From: Candidatus Kapaibacterium sp.
GTDB lineage: Bacteria > Bacteroidota > Ignavibacteria > Kapaibacteriales > UBA2268
DNA: 64,000 bases
Reading direction: 5' to 3'
Assembly (NCBI GenBank): GCA_026390695.1
Contig: JAPLFL010000120.1
Location: forward strand, 50,209-114,208
Part shown: positions 53,279 through 63,202 of the stretch, one piece after another
How the letters are laid out: every line of letters begins with the position of its first letter
How positions within the stretch are numbered: position 1 is the first letter of the stretch
Position numbers and translations under genes: made by a program
Notes under the pieces: model-generated
What the model saw: only the letters and a program-made list of their open reading frames with translations
What the model was told of the DNA's origin: nothing
Databases searched by the model: none

Positions 53279-54925
53279 ATGAGAACAGTAAAAGCAATTC
53301 GCGGTCTTGAATTATCTTGCAAAAATTGGCAGATCGAAGCCGCTTATAGAATGATCCATCACAACCTTGATCCCGAAAATGCCGAAAAACCAGGTGAACT
53401 TATCGTCTATGGCGGACGCGGTAAGGCAGCCCGAAACTGGAAATGCTTCGATGCAATAGTTGAGTCACTAAAAAATCTTGACCCGGACGAAACGCTTCTG
53501 GTGCAATCTGGTAAACCTGTCGGTATAGCAAGAACTCATACGATGGCTCCCAGAGTTGTGATCGCAAACTCAAATCTGGTTCCAAAATGGGCAACATGGG
53601 AAGTCTTCGATAAACTTGAACGTGACGGATTAATGATGTACGGGCAAATGACAGCCGGTTCTTGGATCTATATCGGAACTCAGGGAATTTTGCAGGGTAC
53701 TTATGAAACCTTCGCAGAATTAGCTCGTCAGCACTTTGGAGGCACTTTAAACGGAGTTTTCCTTGTTACAGCAGGATTAGGTGGTATGGGTGGGGCACAG
53801 CCTCTTGCTGCCCTTTTTGCGGGTGCTGCATCAATTTCAATTGAAATTGATGAAACGAGAATTGATAAGCGAATCCACGATGGCTACTGCCAACGCAAGT
53901 GCTACAGCCTCGATGAAGCTATGCAAATAATTAACGAAAATGTAAAAGCTAAAACTCCTGTTTCAATCGGATTATTAGGCAATGCAGCGGAAATACTACC
54001 TGAAATGCTCAAACGTGGCATTATTCCTGATGTTGTTACAGATCAAACTGCTGCCCATGATCCTTTAAACGGATATTATCCCAAGGGATACTCAAAAGCG
54101 GAAGCAGACGCTCTCAGAGCCGAAAATCCAGAAGAATATCTAAAACATACTTATCGCTCAATTGGCTTGCACGTAAGGACTATCCTTGAGTTTCAGCGCC
54201 GCGGTTCAATTGCTTTTGATTATGGGAATAATCTTAGAGGTGTAGCACAGGATTACGACGCTGTGGCAGATGCTTTTGACTACCCCGGCTTTGTTCCGGC
54301 TTATATCCGTCCATTATTTTGTGATGGCAAAGGGCCTTTCCGCTGGGTGGCACTTTCGGGAGATCCGAAAGACATAGATCGCACTGATGAAGCGGTGATT
54401 GAGCTATTTCCAGAAAATGAAAATCTAAAGAACTGGATTTGGAATGTTCGTAAGCATGTCCGCTATCAGGGCTTGCCTGCAAGGATTTGCTGGCTTGGTT
54501 ACGGGGAAAGAAAAAAAGCAGGTTTATTATTCAATAATTTAGTTAAAAGTGGCGAAATCTCCGCACCTATAGTCATTGGGCGAGATCATTTGGATTGCGG
54601 ATCTGTAGCCTCACCATATCGCGAAACCGAGAAAATGCTGGATGGCTCCGATGCAATTGCAGATTGGGTTTATTTTAATTTTGCTCTTAATGCAATCGGT
54701 GGAGCTACTTGGGTATCTTTGCACCATGGCGGTGGAGTGGGTATGGGTCTATCTTTACATGCAGGAATGGTCGTTGTTGCAGATGGAACAGATGATTCAG
54801 AGCAGAGATTGAGCCGTGTACTAACGTATGATCCTTTGATGGGAATACTAAGACACGCCGATGCTGGCTATGGGCGCGCCAAAACAAATGCCGAAAAATT
54901 TGGCATAAAAATTCCTAATATATAA
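53279..54925 (+). CDS. hutU: urocanate hydratase
   Basis: 548 residues, full urocanase length. It converts urocanate to imidazolonepropionate in histidine breakdown with a tightly bound [13 protein letters not shown] near 165 is the NAD-binding loop and C440 in DHLDCGS is the catalytic-site cysteine. The C-terminal [16 protein letters not shown] is strongly conserved. No hutH, hutI or hutG is nearby, so histidine degradation must be encoded elsewhere or be incomplete. Single gene. Confidence 0.95.
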   Translation: MRTVKAIRGLELSCKNWQIEAAYRMIHHNLDPENAEKPGELIVYGGRGKAARNWKCFDAIVESLKNLDPDETLLVQSGKPVGIARTHTMAPRVVIANSNLVPKWATWEVFDKLERDGLMMYGQMTAGSWIYIGTQGILQGTYETFAELARQHFGGTLNGVFLVTAGLGGMGGAQPLAALFAGAASISIEIDETRIDKRIHDGYCQRKCYSLDEAMQIINENVKAKTPVSIGLLGNAAEILPEMLKRGIIPDVVTDQTAAHDPLNGYYPKGYSKAEADALRAENPEEYLKHTYRSIGLHVRTILEFQRRGSIAFDYGNNLRGVAQDYDAVADAFDYPGFVPAYIRPLFCDGKGPFRWVALSGDPKDIDRTDEAVIELFPENENLKNWIWNVRKHVRYQGLPARICWLGYGERKKAGLLFNNLVKSGEISAPIVIGRDHLDCGSVASPYRETEKMLDGSDAIADWVYFNFALNAIGGATWVSLHHGGGVGMGLSLHAGMVVVADGTDDSEQRLSRVLTYDPLMGILRHADAGYGRAKTNAEKFGIKIPNI

Positions 54926-55360
54926 AATAGTCAATATATACTGACAAATTGTCGCTATTATGACGAAAAGAGTTCTTTTAAATTTTATTTTATTATAGTT
55001 TTTTTATAATGTGTATCGTTTTTGTATCGGAAATTAGTAAAATTACTGAGTAGCTTTTATAAAAATTTTATTAATTTGCGATGTTTTCTGAAGGAAATAT
55101 TGACATAAATATACACAAGTGTGTAAAAAATTACATAGTTCATTGAATGTTGATAAAATATTTAGGTGAAATTAAAAAAAAATCTCTATTTTTGAGAAAC
55201 TTTTTTACAATATTTGTGTCTTTATATATATGCAGTGGTGCATATTTGAAAAAAGTTTTTTTGAAGTGAAGTTGTTTCGCAATAGAAATTGAAAATTTTG
55301 GAGAGTAATGAGCTTATATACCATTTTTTGGTGTTTTTTAAAATATTGGGTTAATATTAA
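54926..55360. other. 435-bp intergenic region before the sigma factor gene
   Basis: The region is AT-rich. It contains a short palindrome ACACAAGTGTGT near 55116 and ACCATTTTTTGGT near 55319, next to the sigma factor start, which might be part of a regulatory region. No gene is seen. Confidence 0.45.
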
Positions 55361-56020
55361 ATGAAAAGGCAAAGGCGATTATTGGCAACAACCAATCTGG
55401 CAATCAAAGAGAATGCTTTGATTAGTGTACATCCGTTAAGTCATATAACGAGGAGCGAAGACGTGGATTTGGCATTGCAAATTGAGAATCTGTTCAGGAC
55501 AGACAGGAAGAAATTCTTAGGCTTTATTCGTCAGCGCGTTCGCAGCCATGAAGAAGCTGAAGATATTTTGCAGGACGTTTTTACAAATGTGCTTGCTGCT
55601 TCCGTTAACGTTCAGAAGCCGATTGAAAATATAGCTTCATGGGTATTTACTGCTGTCAGAAACAGAATTATTGACTCTTACCGGAAAAAGCGTGCTGAGA
55701 CATTTTCCGATATGCAGTCACCGGGTCATAACGACGACAATGGCGATTCTTATGAGAATTTCCTTGGAGATTTTTCGACTATTCCTGAAAATGATCTGAT
55801 AAGGAAAACTATATGGGAATCAGTTCAAAATGGGCTTGCAGAGCTTCCAGCCGAGCAGCGCGACGTTTTTGTACGTAATGAGTTCGAGGGAATTTCTTTT
55901 CGTGAGATGAGCGAGGAAACAGGTGTTAATATTAATACTTTATTAGCCCGTAAACGTTATGCAGTGCTTCATCTGAGAAGAAAACTCAAAGATTTATATA
56001 AATCAGTAAATGAGAATTAA
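55361..56020 (+). CDS. ECF-type RNA polymerase sigma factor
   Basis: 219 residues with sigma region 2 (about 44-112: FLGFIRQRVRSHEEAEDILQDVFTNVL, pattern) and region 4 (about 150-210: LPAEQRDVFVRNEFEGISFREMSEETG, pattern). The acidic insert between them is longer than usual (NDDNGDSYENFLGDFSTIPEND). A 40-residue N-terminal extension precedes region 2. It is followed 2 bp later by a small membrane protein gene that may act as its regulator. Confidence 0.9.
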   Translation: MKRQRRLLATTNLAIKENALISVHPLSHITRSEDVDLALQIENLFRTDRKKFLGFIRQRVRSHEEAEDILQDVFTNVLAASVNVQKPIENIASWVFTAVRNRIIDSYRKKRAETFSDMQSPGHNDDNGDSYENFLGDFSTIPENDLIRKTIWESVQNGLAELPAEQRDVFVRNEFEGISFREMSEETGVNINTLLARKRYAVLHLRRKLKDLYKSVNEN

Positions 56021-56022
56021 AC

Positions 56023-56421
56023 ATGTCTCATAAATATTTTTACAATAGCAGGATTGCCCGTTCCATCATTTACTTGCTAACTGTGGGCGGGCTATTCGCT
56101 TCGATTTCGATAAGTTTTTACTTTTTGTGGAATTATGTTTTATCAAATATTTTCTATTCCAAGCATTTTAATATGTTAGAATCCCTGGGAATAGCATCTA
56201 TTCTATATATTTTGTATTTTGGCATCAAATTTGGGATAAAGAATGAGACTGCCGAAACATCAGCATCGAAAATGACAAAATTGCATGATTCTGACAATCA
56301 GACAGTTTTATTCAGTAAAAAGATTTTTAATAATCTGACTGAAAAAGAACGTCTGGAATTAATCCGCTCAGTTACTAAAACAATAGAACACACCCAGTTT
56401 TCCAATCAGAAGTTTAATTAA
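56023..56421 (+). CDS. small two-TM protein downstream of the sigma factor
   Basis: 132 residues, with membrane helices at about 13-38 and 48-70. A cytoplasmic tail has NNLTEKERLELIRSVTKTIEHT. It is only 2 bp after the sigma factor stop, so co-transcribed. A membrane-bound regulator of the sigma factor is a reasonable guess, but no anti-sigma motif is seen. The ATTCATCCGATG palindrome follows, probably ending the transcript. Confidence 0.65.
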   Translation: MSHKYFYNSRIARSIIYLLTVGGLFASISISFYFLWNYVLSNIFYSKHFNMLESLGIASILYILYFGIKFGIKNETAETSASKMTKLHDSDNQTVLFSKKIFNNLTEKERLELIRSVTKTIEHTQFSNQKFN

Positions 56422-56441
56422 ATTCCTCTAAATGTTTTATT

Positions 56442-56474
56442 ATTCATCCGATGTCTTTAAGACAACGGATGAAT
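56442..56474 (+). terminator. palindromic repeat acting as likely terminator
   Basis: Arms ATTCATCCGATGTCTT and AAGACAACGGATGAAT pair with one mismatch, followed by TTTATC. It is the same family as the palindrome at 52944. It sits 20 bp after the small membrane protein gene. Confidence 0.6.
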
Positions 56475-56639
56475 TTTATCATTTATATTACTTTTGTGAA
56501 CAGTTTAAAATAAGGCAATGAATTAAGCAACTAATGAAAATCGTATAATTAATTTAATTATTGCTTTTTATTACTTAATTTCTTATTTTTATATAATTAT
56601 TCTGTTCTAATATTTTGTATAAATATTATAGGGTGAATT

Positions 56640-59138
56640 ATGTTTGAAAATGTCCTTAATAGTGTTATTAATAAACAGATTAATACAAAAAAAGATATTT
56701 GTAAAGACCTATTTTTGATTATTTTTATTCTGGCATTTTTCTCACATTGTTTAAATGCTCAAAATCATTACCCAGTCGTTACCAATGAGCGCGGTAATTA
56801 TTTCCAATTCAACTACCCTCCGCCTGACAGCGCTTATTCGCATAATTCGCTGATTGTGCATTTCCGAAAGTCCGCTCTTAATCTCCAAAAGCTGACTTAT
56901 AACTATGATTTTTTACACGATTCTACCATTTCTTTGAATAGTAATAATTTTCAGAATTTAATTCTTTCCGATTCTATTATTCGTGCAGTGATGGCCCAGC
57001 GTTTCGAAATTGCCGAACTTGTAAATAATCCCGAGTTGGCTGTAGCAGCTAAATCTTTAGGTGGTCAAAAACTTCGTCGTATAACATGGGCTAATCCCAT
57101 TAAAGATACAGTTTCAATAAGCCGCACTGGTACAGTCGTCCCATGCGATGACTTTCTTTGGATGACAATGGAGTTTGCCGATAAATCAGATATACTTGCT
57201 GCTGCGGATTATCTGACATCTAAATTTCAAAATGATCTTTATTATGCAAAAATCAATTTGTTTTATTATCCCTGCAAAATTCCAAATGATCAGCTTTACA
57301 AGCCATACCAGACGAACCTGAAGAGTTTAATCGGTATGGAAAATGCCTGGAATTACACTACGGGTCTTTATGATATAAAAGTCGCTATTATTGATAATGG
57401 AATTGATTATTATAATTGTGATCTTGGCGCTGGTACTTATGGAGAAGGGAAGAAAGTATCTGCTGGCTATCACTTTTTAACAAATGATTCTATTTTCGAT
57501 TTCTGTTCTTGGCATGGAACGCCGATAGCAGGAATTATTGGTGCTTTTTCCAATGGAACTGGATGTTCAAAAGGGGATAGCACGGGAGTAGCAGGCATTG
57601 GTGGCGGCTGGCTACCTGATAAAGATTCTATTGGATTGCAGCTTATAGCACTGAAAGCCGATGTTGCACAAAAATGCGGTGGAATGACAGCTTATCCCGA
57701 AGATTATGTTATCGGGTCAATCCGCACGGCAAGCTCTAACAGCCCTGACTCTCCTTATGGACGAAATTTGGGCTCTTGTCATGTAATAAATATGAGTTTT
57801 GGTGCTCCCAATTATAGTGAAGCTGTACGAGCCGCCTGTTTTTATGCTTACCAAAATGATGTCTCACTTGTTTGTGCCAGTGGGAATTTTTATTCATATA
57901 ACAGTTCCAATCTTCCTTCTAATTATGATCCTTCGATTATAACTGCCGTAGGAGCAGGCGATCATAATAAAAACAAGATGGATTATTCTTGTTATAGTGA
58001 GAATATTGATTTTATTGCACCGGGCGGCGTGGAAACAACTCCGATTAATGACCAAATTGTATTTTCACCAAACTGGAATATTGATCACCGAAATATTTTT
58101 GATTATTTTATGGGTACATCTTCGGCTGCAGCCCATGTATCAGGTGTAATCGGACTTTTGCGGTCTTACGATTTAAAATATTATAAAACTCAGAATTATC
58201 CTGAAGACTATGAAGGTATGCTGAAAGCTTCTGCCTTGGATAGAAAGAAAGGTGATGACAGCACATATTCTGATAATTTTGATGAAATTACGGGCTGGGG
58301 GCACATCCAAGCAGATAAAGTCTTTGATATGATCGGCAGACAAGGATATAAGATAAAGCATCTTGAATTGGCAGTACCCAAATCTATTATTTCATACAAC
58401 TCTTGGAGCAGTGAATTTAATTTTAGTCTAAATAGCCAGTATTATACAAAGTTAAGTACGGATTATGCCTCAACAACTTTTACCGCATCGAGACGTGAAG
58501 TAACGGCTACAATAACTTTGGATACTTTATTGTTTAAAAATACTATGGATGAACGTCTTTACGTTTGGGGCATTGGCAGCCATGAATTGCATAATCTTCA
58601 TTTCTCAGGCGGATATAGTGCAGCCAATCCCAACTATCAGACCAGATATACGGAAATAGTTAATGCAGAAGGTGGTAAAACGAGTCCGCATTATGTTCCA
58701 GGAATAGCGCTGCCAACAAACACAATGGATGTAAAAGTAATGACTTATCAATACAGAATTTGGAATGAGAATGCCAAATTATATGAATATATTCCCGATG
58801 GCATAGAGCTTGGCTTTAATATTTCGGTTTTTGGAGTTCCAGCCGGAATATCTCAAATAAAAGATAAAACATCAGATAAAATTGAATTGATAAAAATCTA
58901 TCCTAATCCTTTTGATAATAGTATAAATGCAGAAATGAACATTGAGCCGTCGGGGGAGGTATTTTTTGAAATTTACAATCTAGATGGAAGCTATATATAT
59001 TCAAAGAAATTTGAGAATTATCATTCAGATAAATTTCTTGAAACAATTCAATTGACGGGACTGGATGCCGGAATATATATTTGTAAGATACAAACTGAGG
59101 CAAAGATTTATATTTTTAAATTGATAAAGAGGGGATAA
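56640..59138 (+). CDS. subtilisin-like (S8) serine peptidase with T9SS C-terminal domain
   Basis: The peptidase domain has catalytic D252 (AIIDNGID), H292 (WHGTPIAG) and S494 (GTSSAAAHVSG). The Ser motif lacks the usual Pro (GTSMAAP). A signal sequence follows a charged 24-residue leader (LFLIIFILAFFSHCLNAQ). The last 75 residues (IKIYPNPFDNSINAEM to GIYICKIQTEAKIYIFKLIKRG) are a T9SS sorting domain. It is therefore an exported, cell-surface or extracellular protease. 832 residues. Confidence 0.88.
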   Translation: MFENVLNSVINKQINTKKDICKDLFLIIFILAFFSHCLNAQNHYPVVTNERGNYFQFNYPPPDSAYSHNSLIVHFRKSALNLQKLTYNYDFLHDSTISLNSNNFQNLILSDSIIRAVMAQRFEIAELVNNPELAVAAKSLGGQKLRRITWANPIKDTVSISRTGTVVPCDDFLWMTMEFADKSDILAAADYLTSKFQNDLYYAKINLFYYPCKIPNDQLYKPYQTNLKSLIGMENAWNYTTGLYDIKVAIIDNGIDYYNCDLGAGTYGEGKKVSAGYHFLTNDSIFDFCSWHGTPIAGIIGAFSNGTGCSKGDSTGVAGIGGGWLPDKDSIGLQLIALKADVAQKCGGMTAYPEDYVIGSIRTASSNSPDSPYGRNLGSCHVINMSFGAPNYSEAVRAACFYAYQNDVSLVCASGNFYSYNSSNLPSNYDPSIITAVGAGDHNKNKMDYSCYSENIDFIAPGGVETTPINDQIVFSPNWNIDHRNIFDYFMGTSSAAAHVSGVIGLLRSYDLKYYKTQNYPEDYEGMLKASALDRKKGDDSTYSDNFDEITGWGHIQADKVFDMIGRQGYKIKHLELAVPKSIISYNSWSSEFNFSLNSQYYTKLSTDYASTTFTASRREVTATITLDTLLFKNTMDERLYVWGIGSHELHNLHFSGGYSAANPNYQTRYTEIVNAEGGKTSPHYVPGIALPTNTMDVKVMTYQYRIWNENAKLYEYIPDGIELGFNISVFGVPAGISQIKDKTSDKIELIKIYPNPFDNSINAEMNIEPSGEVFFEIYNLDGSYIYSKKFENYHSDKFLETIQLTGLDAGIYICKIQTEAKIYIFKLIKRG

Positions 59139-59196
59139 ATACTAAAACTAATTTTCCATTTAATCGTCAATTATTTTTTAATTAGGAAAATTGTAA

Positions 59197-59820
59197 ATGC
59201 AGGAATATACTCCATCAATAGAGCCAATCGGTTTCGAAAAAGTTTGGGCACTTATTCAAGAAACAACGATGGAATTTAGAGCCATAGCAGAGCAGTCTAA
59301 AGAGACAGACCGTAAGTTTCAAGAGACAGACCGTAAGTTTCAAGAGACAGACCGTAAACAACAAATTACTAATAAGCAAATCAGTGAACTTGGTAAACAA
59401 ATTGGTGGATTAAATAATAAATTCGGATCGTATAATGAAGCATTATTTTTCCCTTCATTGGAGAAAATTCTTGAAAAAGATTTCGGTTGTAAAAAAGTAT
59501 CTCAACGCTATAAATTTAAAGATAATGGAAATTCATTTGAGGTTGATTTATTCGGATATTCTGATCAAGCTTGCTATTTAGTCGAAATTAAAAGCCTTTT
59601 AAAAGAAGAAGCAATTACACAATTAGATAAAATTTTAGAAAAGTTTAGGAACTTTGATAATTTTTCTGATGAGCGAAAAGTATTTGGATTGATATGTGCA
59701 ACAGATTTTGACAATGAATTGATGTCAAAAGTGATAGATCATGGCTTCTACTTTATATCTGCCGGTGAAGACATGGCTCGTTTGGTCAATACAAGAGAAT
59801 TCATCCCCAAAAATTTTTAA
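59197..59820 (+). CDS. coiled-coil, PD-(D/E)xK nuclease-like protein (DUF3782 type)
   Basis: 207 residues. The first half is a coiled coil with three tandem 21-bp-encoded heptads (ETDRKFQ, ETDRKFQ, ETDRKQQ) at residues 36-56. The second half has a PD-(D/E)xK-like core: D117, E130 and K132 (FEVDLFGY, CYLVEIKS). Such proteins occur widely in Cyanobacteria and Bacteroidota; their role is unknown. It is a separate gene after the subtilase, which ends 58 bp before. Confidence 0.75.
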   Translation: MQEYTPSIEPIGFEKVWALIQETTMEFRAIAEQSKETDRKFQETDRKFQETDRKQQITNKQISELGKQIGGLNNKFGSYNEALFFPSLEKILEKDFGCKKVSQRYKFKDNGNSFEVDLFGYSDQACYLVEIKSLLKEEAITQLDKILEKFRNFDNFSDERKVFGLICATDFDNELMSKVIDHGFYFISAGEDMARLVNTREFIPKNF

Positions 59821-60004
59821 AAATAATATTTCTCATTTCATATCTACCAATGGCTGAGTGAAAACCCTCAAATTCTGTCATTTCTGAGTGTGAGCTTGCA
59901 TACATGCAAAAAAGTAATAGATTTAAAGTTTTTTCCTTTGATATTTACTTTTTTATTATTAAATTGAACATGCAGCATTTGTTTAATATTAAATTATAGT
60001 TAAA

Positions 60005-63000
60005 TTGTTAAAGAGAAGATTCATTCAGGTTCTAATCTCAGACAAAAACAATGGAATAAAAAAATCTTACCTTCGACTGGTATTTTTTTTCACAATCTTA
60101 ATCAGTTCATCAGGAATATCTCAGATTGTTGAAACAATTCCCGATTTTGGCAGCTATTCTGCATTAAAATCTAAAGAAATGTTCGATTTCGGCATTATCC
60201 GGCTTTCCGAACTTTACACCTACAATGTCCTTAAAAATTTTCCAACTTCATCATCGGCAGATAAAGAATCGACTGTCAAAGGCTATTTTGACCTGATTCA
60301 TGCTAATTATACCGTTGCCGATGCGGATTTAACAGAATTTATCACAAATCGTTCAAACTCGCCATTTGTACCCTTTGCAAGCCTGATTCGTTCATATATT
60401 GCACTTCAGCAGAAAGATTATGTTAAAGCAGAATATCTACTGGTAGAAACTCAAAAATATGCAGATTATTTTGAGAAAGAAAATCAAGATACAATTTACA
60501 GGACTATTGCCCATGAAGCGCTCTACTGGCGTGGTATATCGCTATCTCAAACTGGAAAATATCAGAATGCTTCCGAAGTTTTTCAGGAGTGCGTCAAAAG
60601 ATTTCCCGAAGGAAATTTTGCTGATGACGCTCTGTATGCGCTTGGCCAGAATTCTGAGATAAATCATAAATACGAAGATGCTATTAGCTTCTTTTCAAAT
60701 ATTTCTAAGAATTATTACAAAACTAATTCTGTTATTGCAGCCAGAATTAGAGAAGCAAACAACCGGATTATTCTCCGTGATGCTGCTAATGCGCAGGTGA
60801 TTCTTGAAAGTACCGAACAGATCTATGATCATTTAAAATCACAAGATTCTATTGGAAAAACATTTCAGATCCAGACTTATTCCAGCCAGGCTGGCGAAGA
60901 AATTTTATACTTAAAAGGTGAAGCATATAATCAAACTGGGAATTATTCAAAAGCTGTTGATCAGTTCAAATCATTTATTGAAACTTATTATGAATCGCCA
61001 CTCAAGAATTATGTGAGGCTCGGTGCGGGTTGGGCATTACTCAATATGAATAAACCGGAAAATGCCTTAAAATACTTTAACGATATTATTCTCGAAATAT
61101 CTAAAGAAAAAGATTTGCAAATTATCGCTGCTGCACAGCTTTACAAAGCAATTGCCTTAAAGAACAACGGTGAAATTGACGAAGCAAAAAAGGAATTATC
61201 CGAGCTATCTATAGATCCGAATTATCCTAATCATGGTCAGGTTTTGCTTGAATTAGGGCAAATTTATTACGAAAATGCCGATTATGAGCAGTCCCGCAGA
61301 ACTCTCGAACGTGCAGAACGCGAATCCTCCGATGCAAATATTTCAATCAGAACACATATACTTCTCGGCTCTGCTTATGTGGAGCTGAAACAATGGGAAA
61401 AGGCTGCTACTGAGCTTAAACTCGGTGAAAAAATTGCTCTGAACAGTTCTGATATTTTTATGCCCAAAAAAAGGAATTATCTCTCAGAAATCAGACTCAA
61501 ACTTGGTCTTGCATTATTTCGCAAGGAAAAACATTTTGAAGCGGCTCAACAACTTTTAAAGTTTATTAGTGATAGTAAAAGTGATTCTCGAATAGATGAA
61601 GCCATTTTTTGGCTTGCAGAAAGTTACTATTTTTCTGATTTATTCAAAAATTCAATCACTACGTATAAAAATCTGATTGATCAGTACCCTGAATCGAACA
61701 GACGGGAAGAGGCTCTCTATGGGCTGGGCTGGACGTATTTCCGTTTGAAAGATTTTGAAAATTCTTCGATTATGTTCGAGCAAATGCTCAAAGAATTTCC
61801 CAAAAGTGAATTTGCTCTTGAGGCGCTATCAAGGCAAGCAGACGGTTATTATGTTATTAAAAATTACAGGGCTGCGGCAGACTCTTATAAACGAGCAAAA
61901 AATCTTGCTCCTAATAGCGAAGAAGGCCAGTACTCTGCTTACCAGCTTTGTCATGCTTATTATAAGATGAATCAATTCGAACCTGCAATTAATTCCTTGT
62001 TGGATTTTGTTAAAAATTATCCGCATTCATCTTTTGCACCACATGCTCTTTATCTTACAGGCTGGATCAGGTTCTTACAGCATAAATACATAGAAGCAAT
62101 CGACGATTTCAGATATTTAATTGCCTCTTACGGCAAGTCTATATTGGTTGTCCGGGCCAAATACACAATAGCCGATTCATACTACAATATGGGTAATTAT
62201 GATAAGGCTTTAATATCTTATAAAGATGTGATTGAACAGTATCCAAGCGATGCTTTGGCTCCTGAAGCGATGAAGGGTGTGCAGTTCTGTCTTATGGCAT
62301 TAGGACGTGATGAGGAAGCTATAGCAGTAGCAGATACTTTCATAGCAAGCAATCCGACATCGCCGATAGTTGGTGAAATTCAAAGAACAAAAGGTAGATT
62401 ACTCTTTGTTGCAAATAAATTCAAGGATGCTATTTCCGAATTTGAAAATTATGTAAAAAAGAATCCCGATAGTGAGAAAAATGCAGAAGCTTTCTATTGG
62501 ATGGAAAAAAGCTATATTTCTATGAATGATTCTTATAATGCAGAACTTGCTTACCACACACTTGATCTTAAATTTCCCGAAAGTGAATACAATGCAAGCG
62601 GACTTCTTGATTTAGCTCTGATGTTTAAAGAAATAAACAATATTGATAAGGCTGCCACACTGTTTGAGGATTTGAAAAAAAGGTTTCCCAAAAATCAGTC
62701 TGCTGCACAAGCCGGATATGAATTGGCATTACTCAAATTTGCAACAAATGATACAAATACAGCAGTAGGACTATTTCGTGAAGTTGCTGATAATTTCCCC
62801 GGAACTGATTTTTCCGATCAATGTCGCTATAAAATTGCAATGTTTTATCGTTCAAAATCTATGGCTGATTCGGCAAGAACTGAGTTTAATTTTATTGCTC
62901 AACATACCGATAATCATGCTCTGGCTGCGGAAGCAGAATATAGAACCGGTGAATTATGGTTAAGGGAAGAAAATTTTATTCCTGCAATTAATGCTTTTTC

Positions 63001-63196
63001 GGTTGTTAAAGATAAATTTGCTGGATTTGAAGATTGGTACTCGCTCTCAATGCTGTGTTTGGGAGAATGTTATGAAAAAACAAAGAATATTGATGCAGCA
63101 CGTGAAATTTACAGAGCACTCGAAACTTTGCGACCAGAGGATGAATTCGGGAAAACAGCTAAACATCGTTTATCAAGATTGCCGAAAAATAAATGA
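60005..63196 (+). CDS. large TPR-repeat periplasmic protein
   Basis: 1063 residues. A TTG start at 60005 gives a signal peptide (LRLVFFFTILISSSGISQ); no ATG lies in frame before it. From about residue 95 there are some 20 TPR or Sel1-like helix pairs (ALYGLGWTYFRLKDFENSSIMFEQMLKEFPKSEFALEAL, pattern). YfgM/BamD/PorW-like TPR proteins of this kind scaffold envelope complexes. It is followed 6 bp later by an outer membrane protein-like gene, so the pair probably works together in the envelope. Confidence 0.75.
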   Translation: MLKRRFIQVLISDKNNGIKKSYLRLVFFFTILISSSGISQIVETIPDFGSYSALKSKEMFDFGIIRLSELYTYNVLKNFPTSSSADKESTVKGYFDLIHANYTVADADLTEFITNRSNSPFVPFASLIRSYIALQQKDYVKAEYLLVETQKYADYFEKENQDTIYRTIAHEALYWRGISLSQTGKYQNASEVFQECVKRFPEGNFADDALYALGQNSEINHKYEDAISFFSNISKNYYKTNSVIAARIREANNRIILRDAANAQVILESTEQIYDHLKSQDSIGKTFQIQTYSSQAGEEILYLKGEAYNQTGNYSKAVDQFKSFIETYYESPLKNYVRLGAGWALLNMNKPENALKYFNDIILEISKEKDLQIIAAAQLYKAIALKNNGEIDEAKKELSELSIDPNYPNHGQVLLELGQIYYENADYEQSRRTLERAERESSDANISIRTHILLGSAYVELKQWEKAATELKLGEKIALNSSDIFMPKKRNYLSEIRLKLGLALFRKEKHFEAAQQLLKFISDSKSDSRIDEAIFWLAESYYFSDLFKNSITTYKNLIDQYPESNRREEALYGLGWTYFRLKDFENSSIMFEQMLKEFPKSEFALEALSRQADGYYVIKNYRAAADSYKRAKNLAPNSEEGQYSAYQLCHAYYKMNQFEPAINSLLDFVKNYPHSSFAPHALYLTGWIRFLQHKYIEAIDDFRYLIASYGKSILVVRAKYTIADSYYNMGNYDKALISYKDVIEQYPSDALAPEAMKGVQFCLMALGRDEEAIAVADTFIASNPTSPIVGEIQRTKGRLLFVANKFKDAISEFENYVKKNPDSEKNAEAFYWMEKSYISMNDSYNAELAYHTLDLKFPESEYNASGLLDLALMFKEINNIDKAATLFEDLKKRFPKNQSAAQAGYELALLKFATNDTNTAVGLFREVADNFPGTDFSDQCRYKIAMFYRSKSMADSARTEFNFIAQHTDNHALAAEAEYRTGELWLREENFIPAINAFSVVKDKFAGFEDWYSLSMLCLGECYEKTKNIDAAREIYRALETLRPEDEFGKTAKHRLSRLPKNK

Positions 63197-63202
63197 TTTA
63201 AT

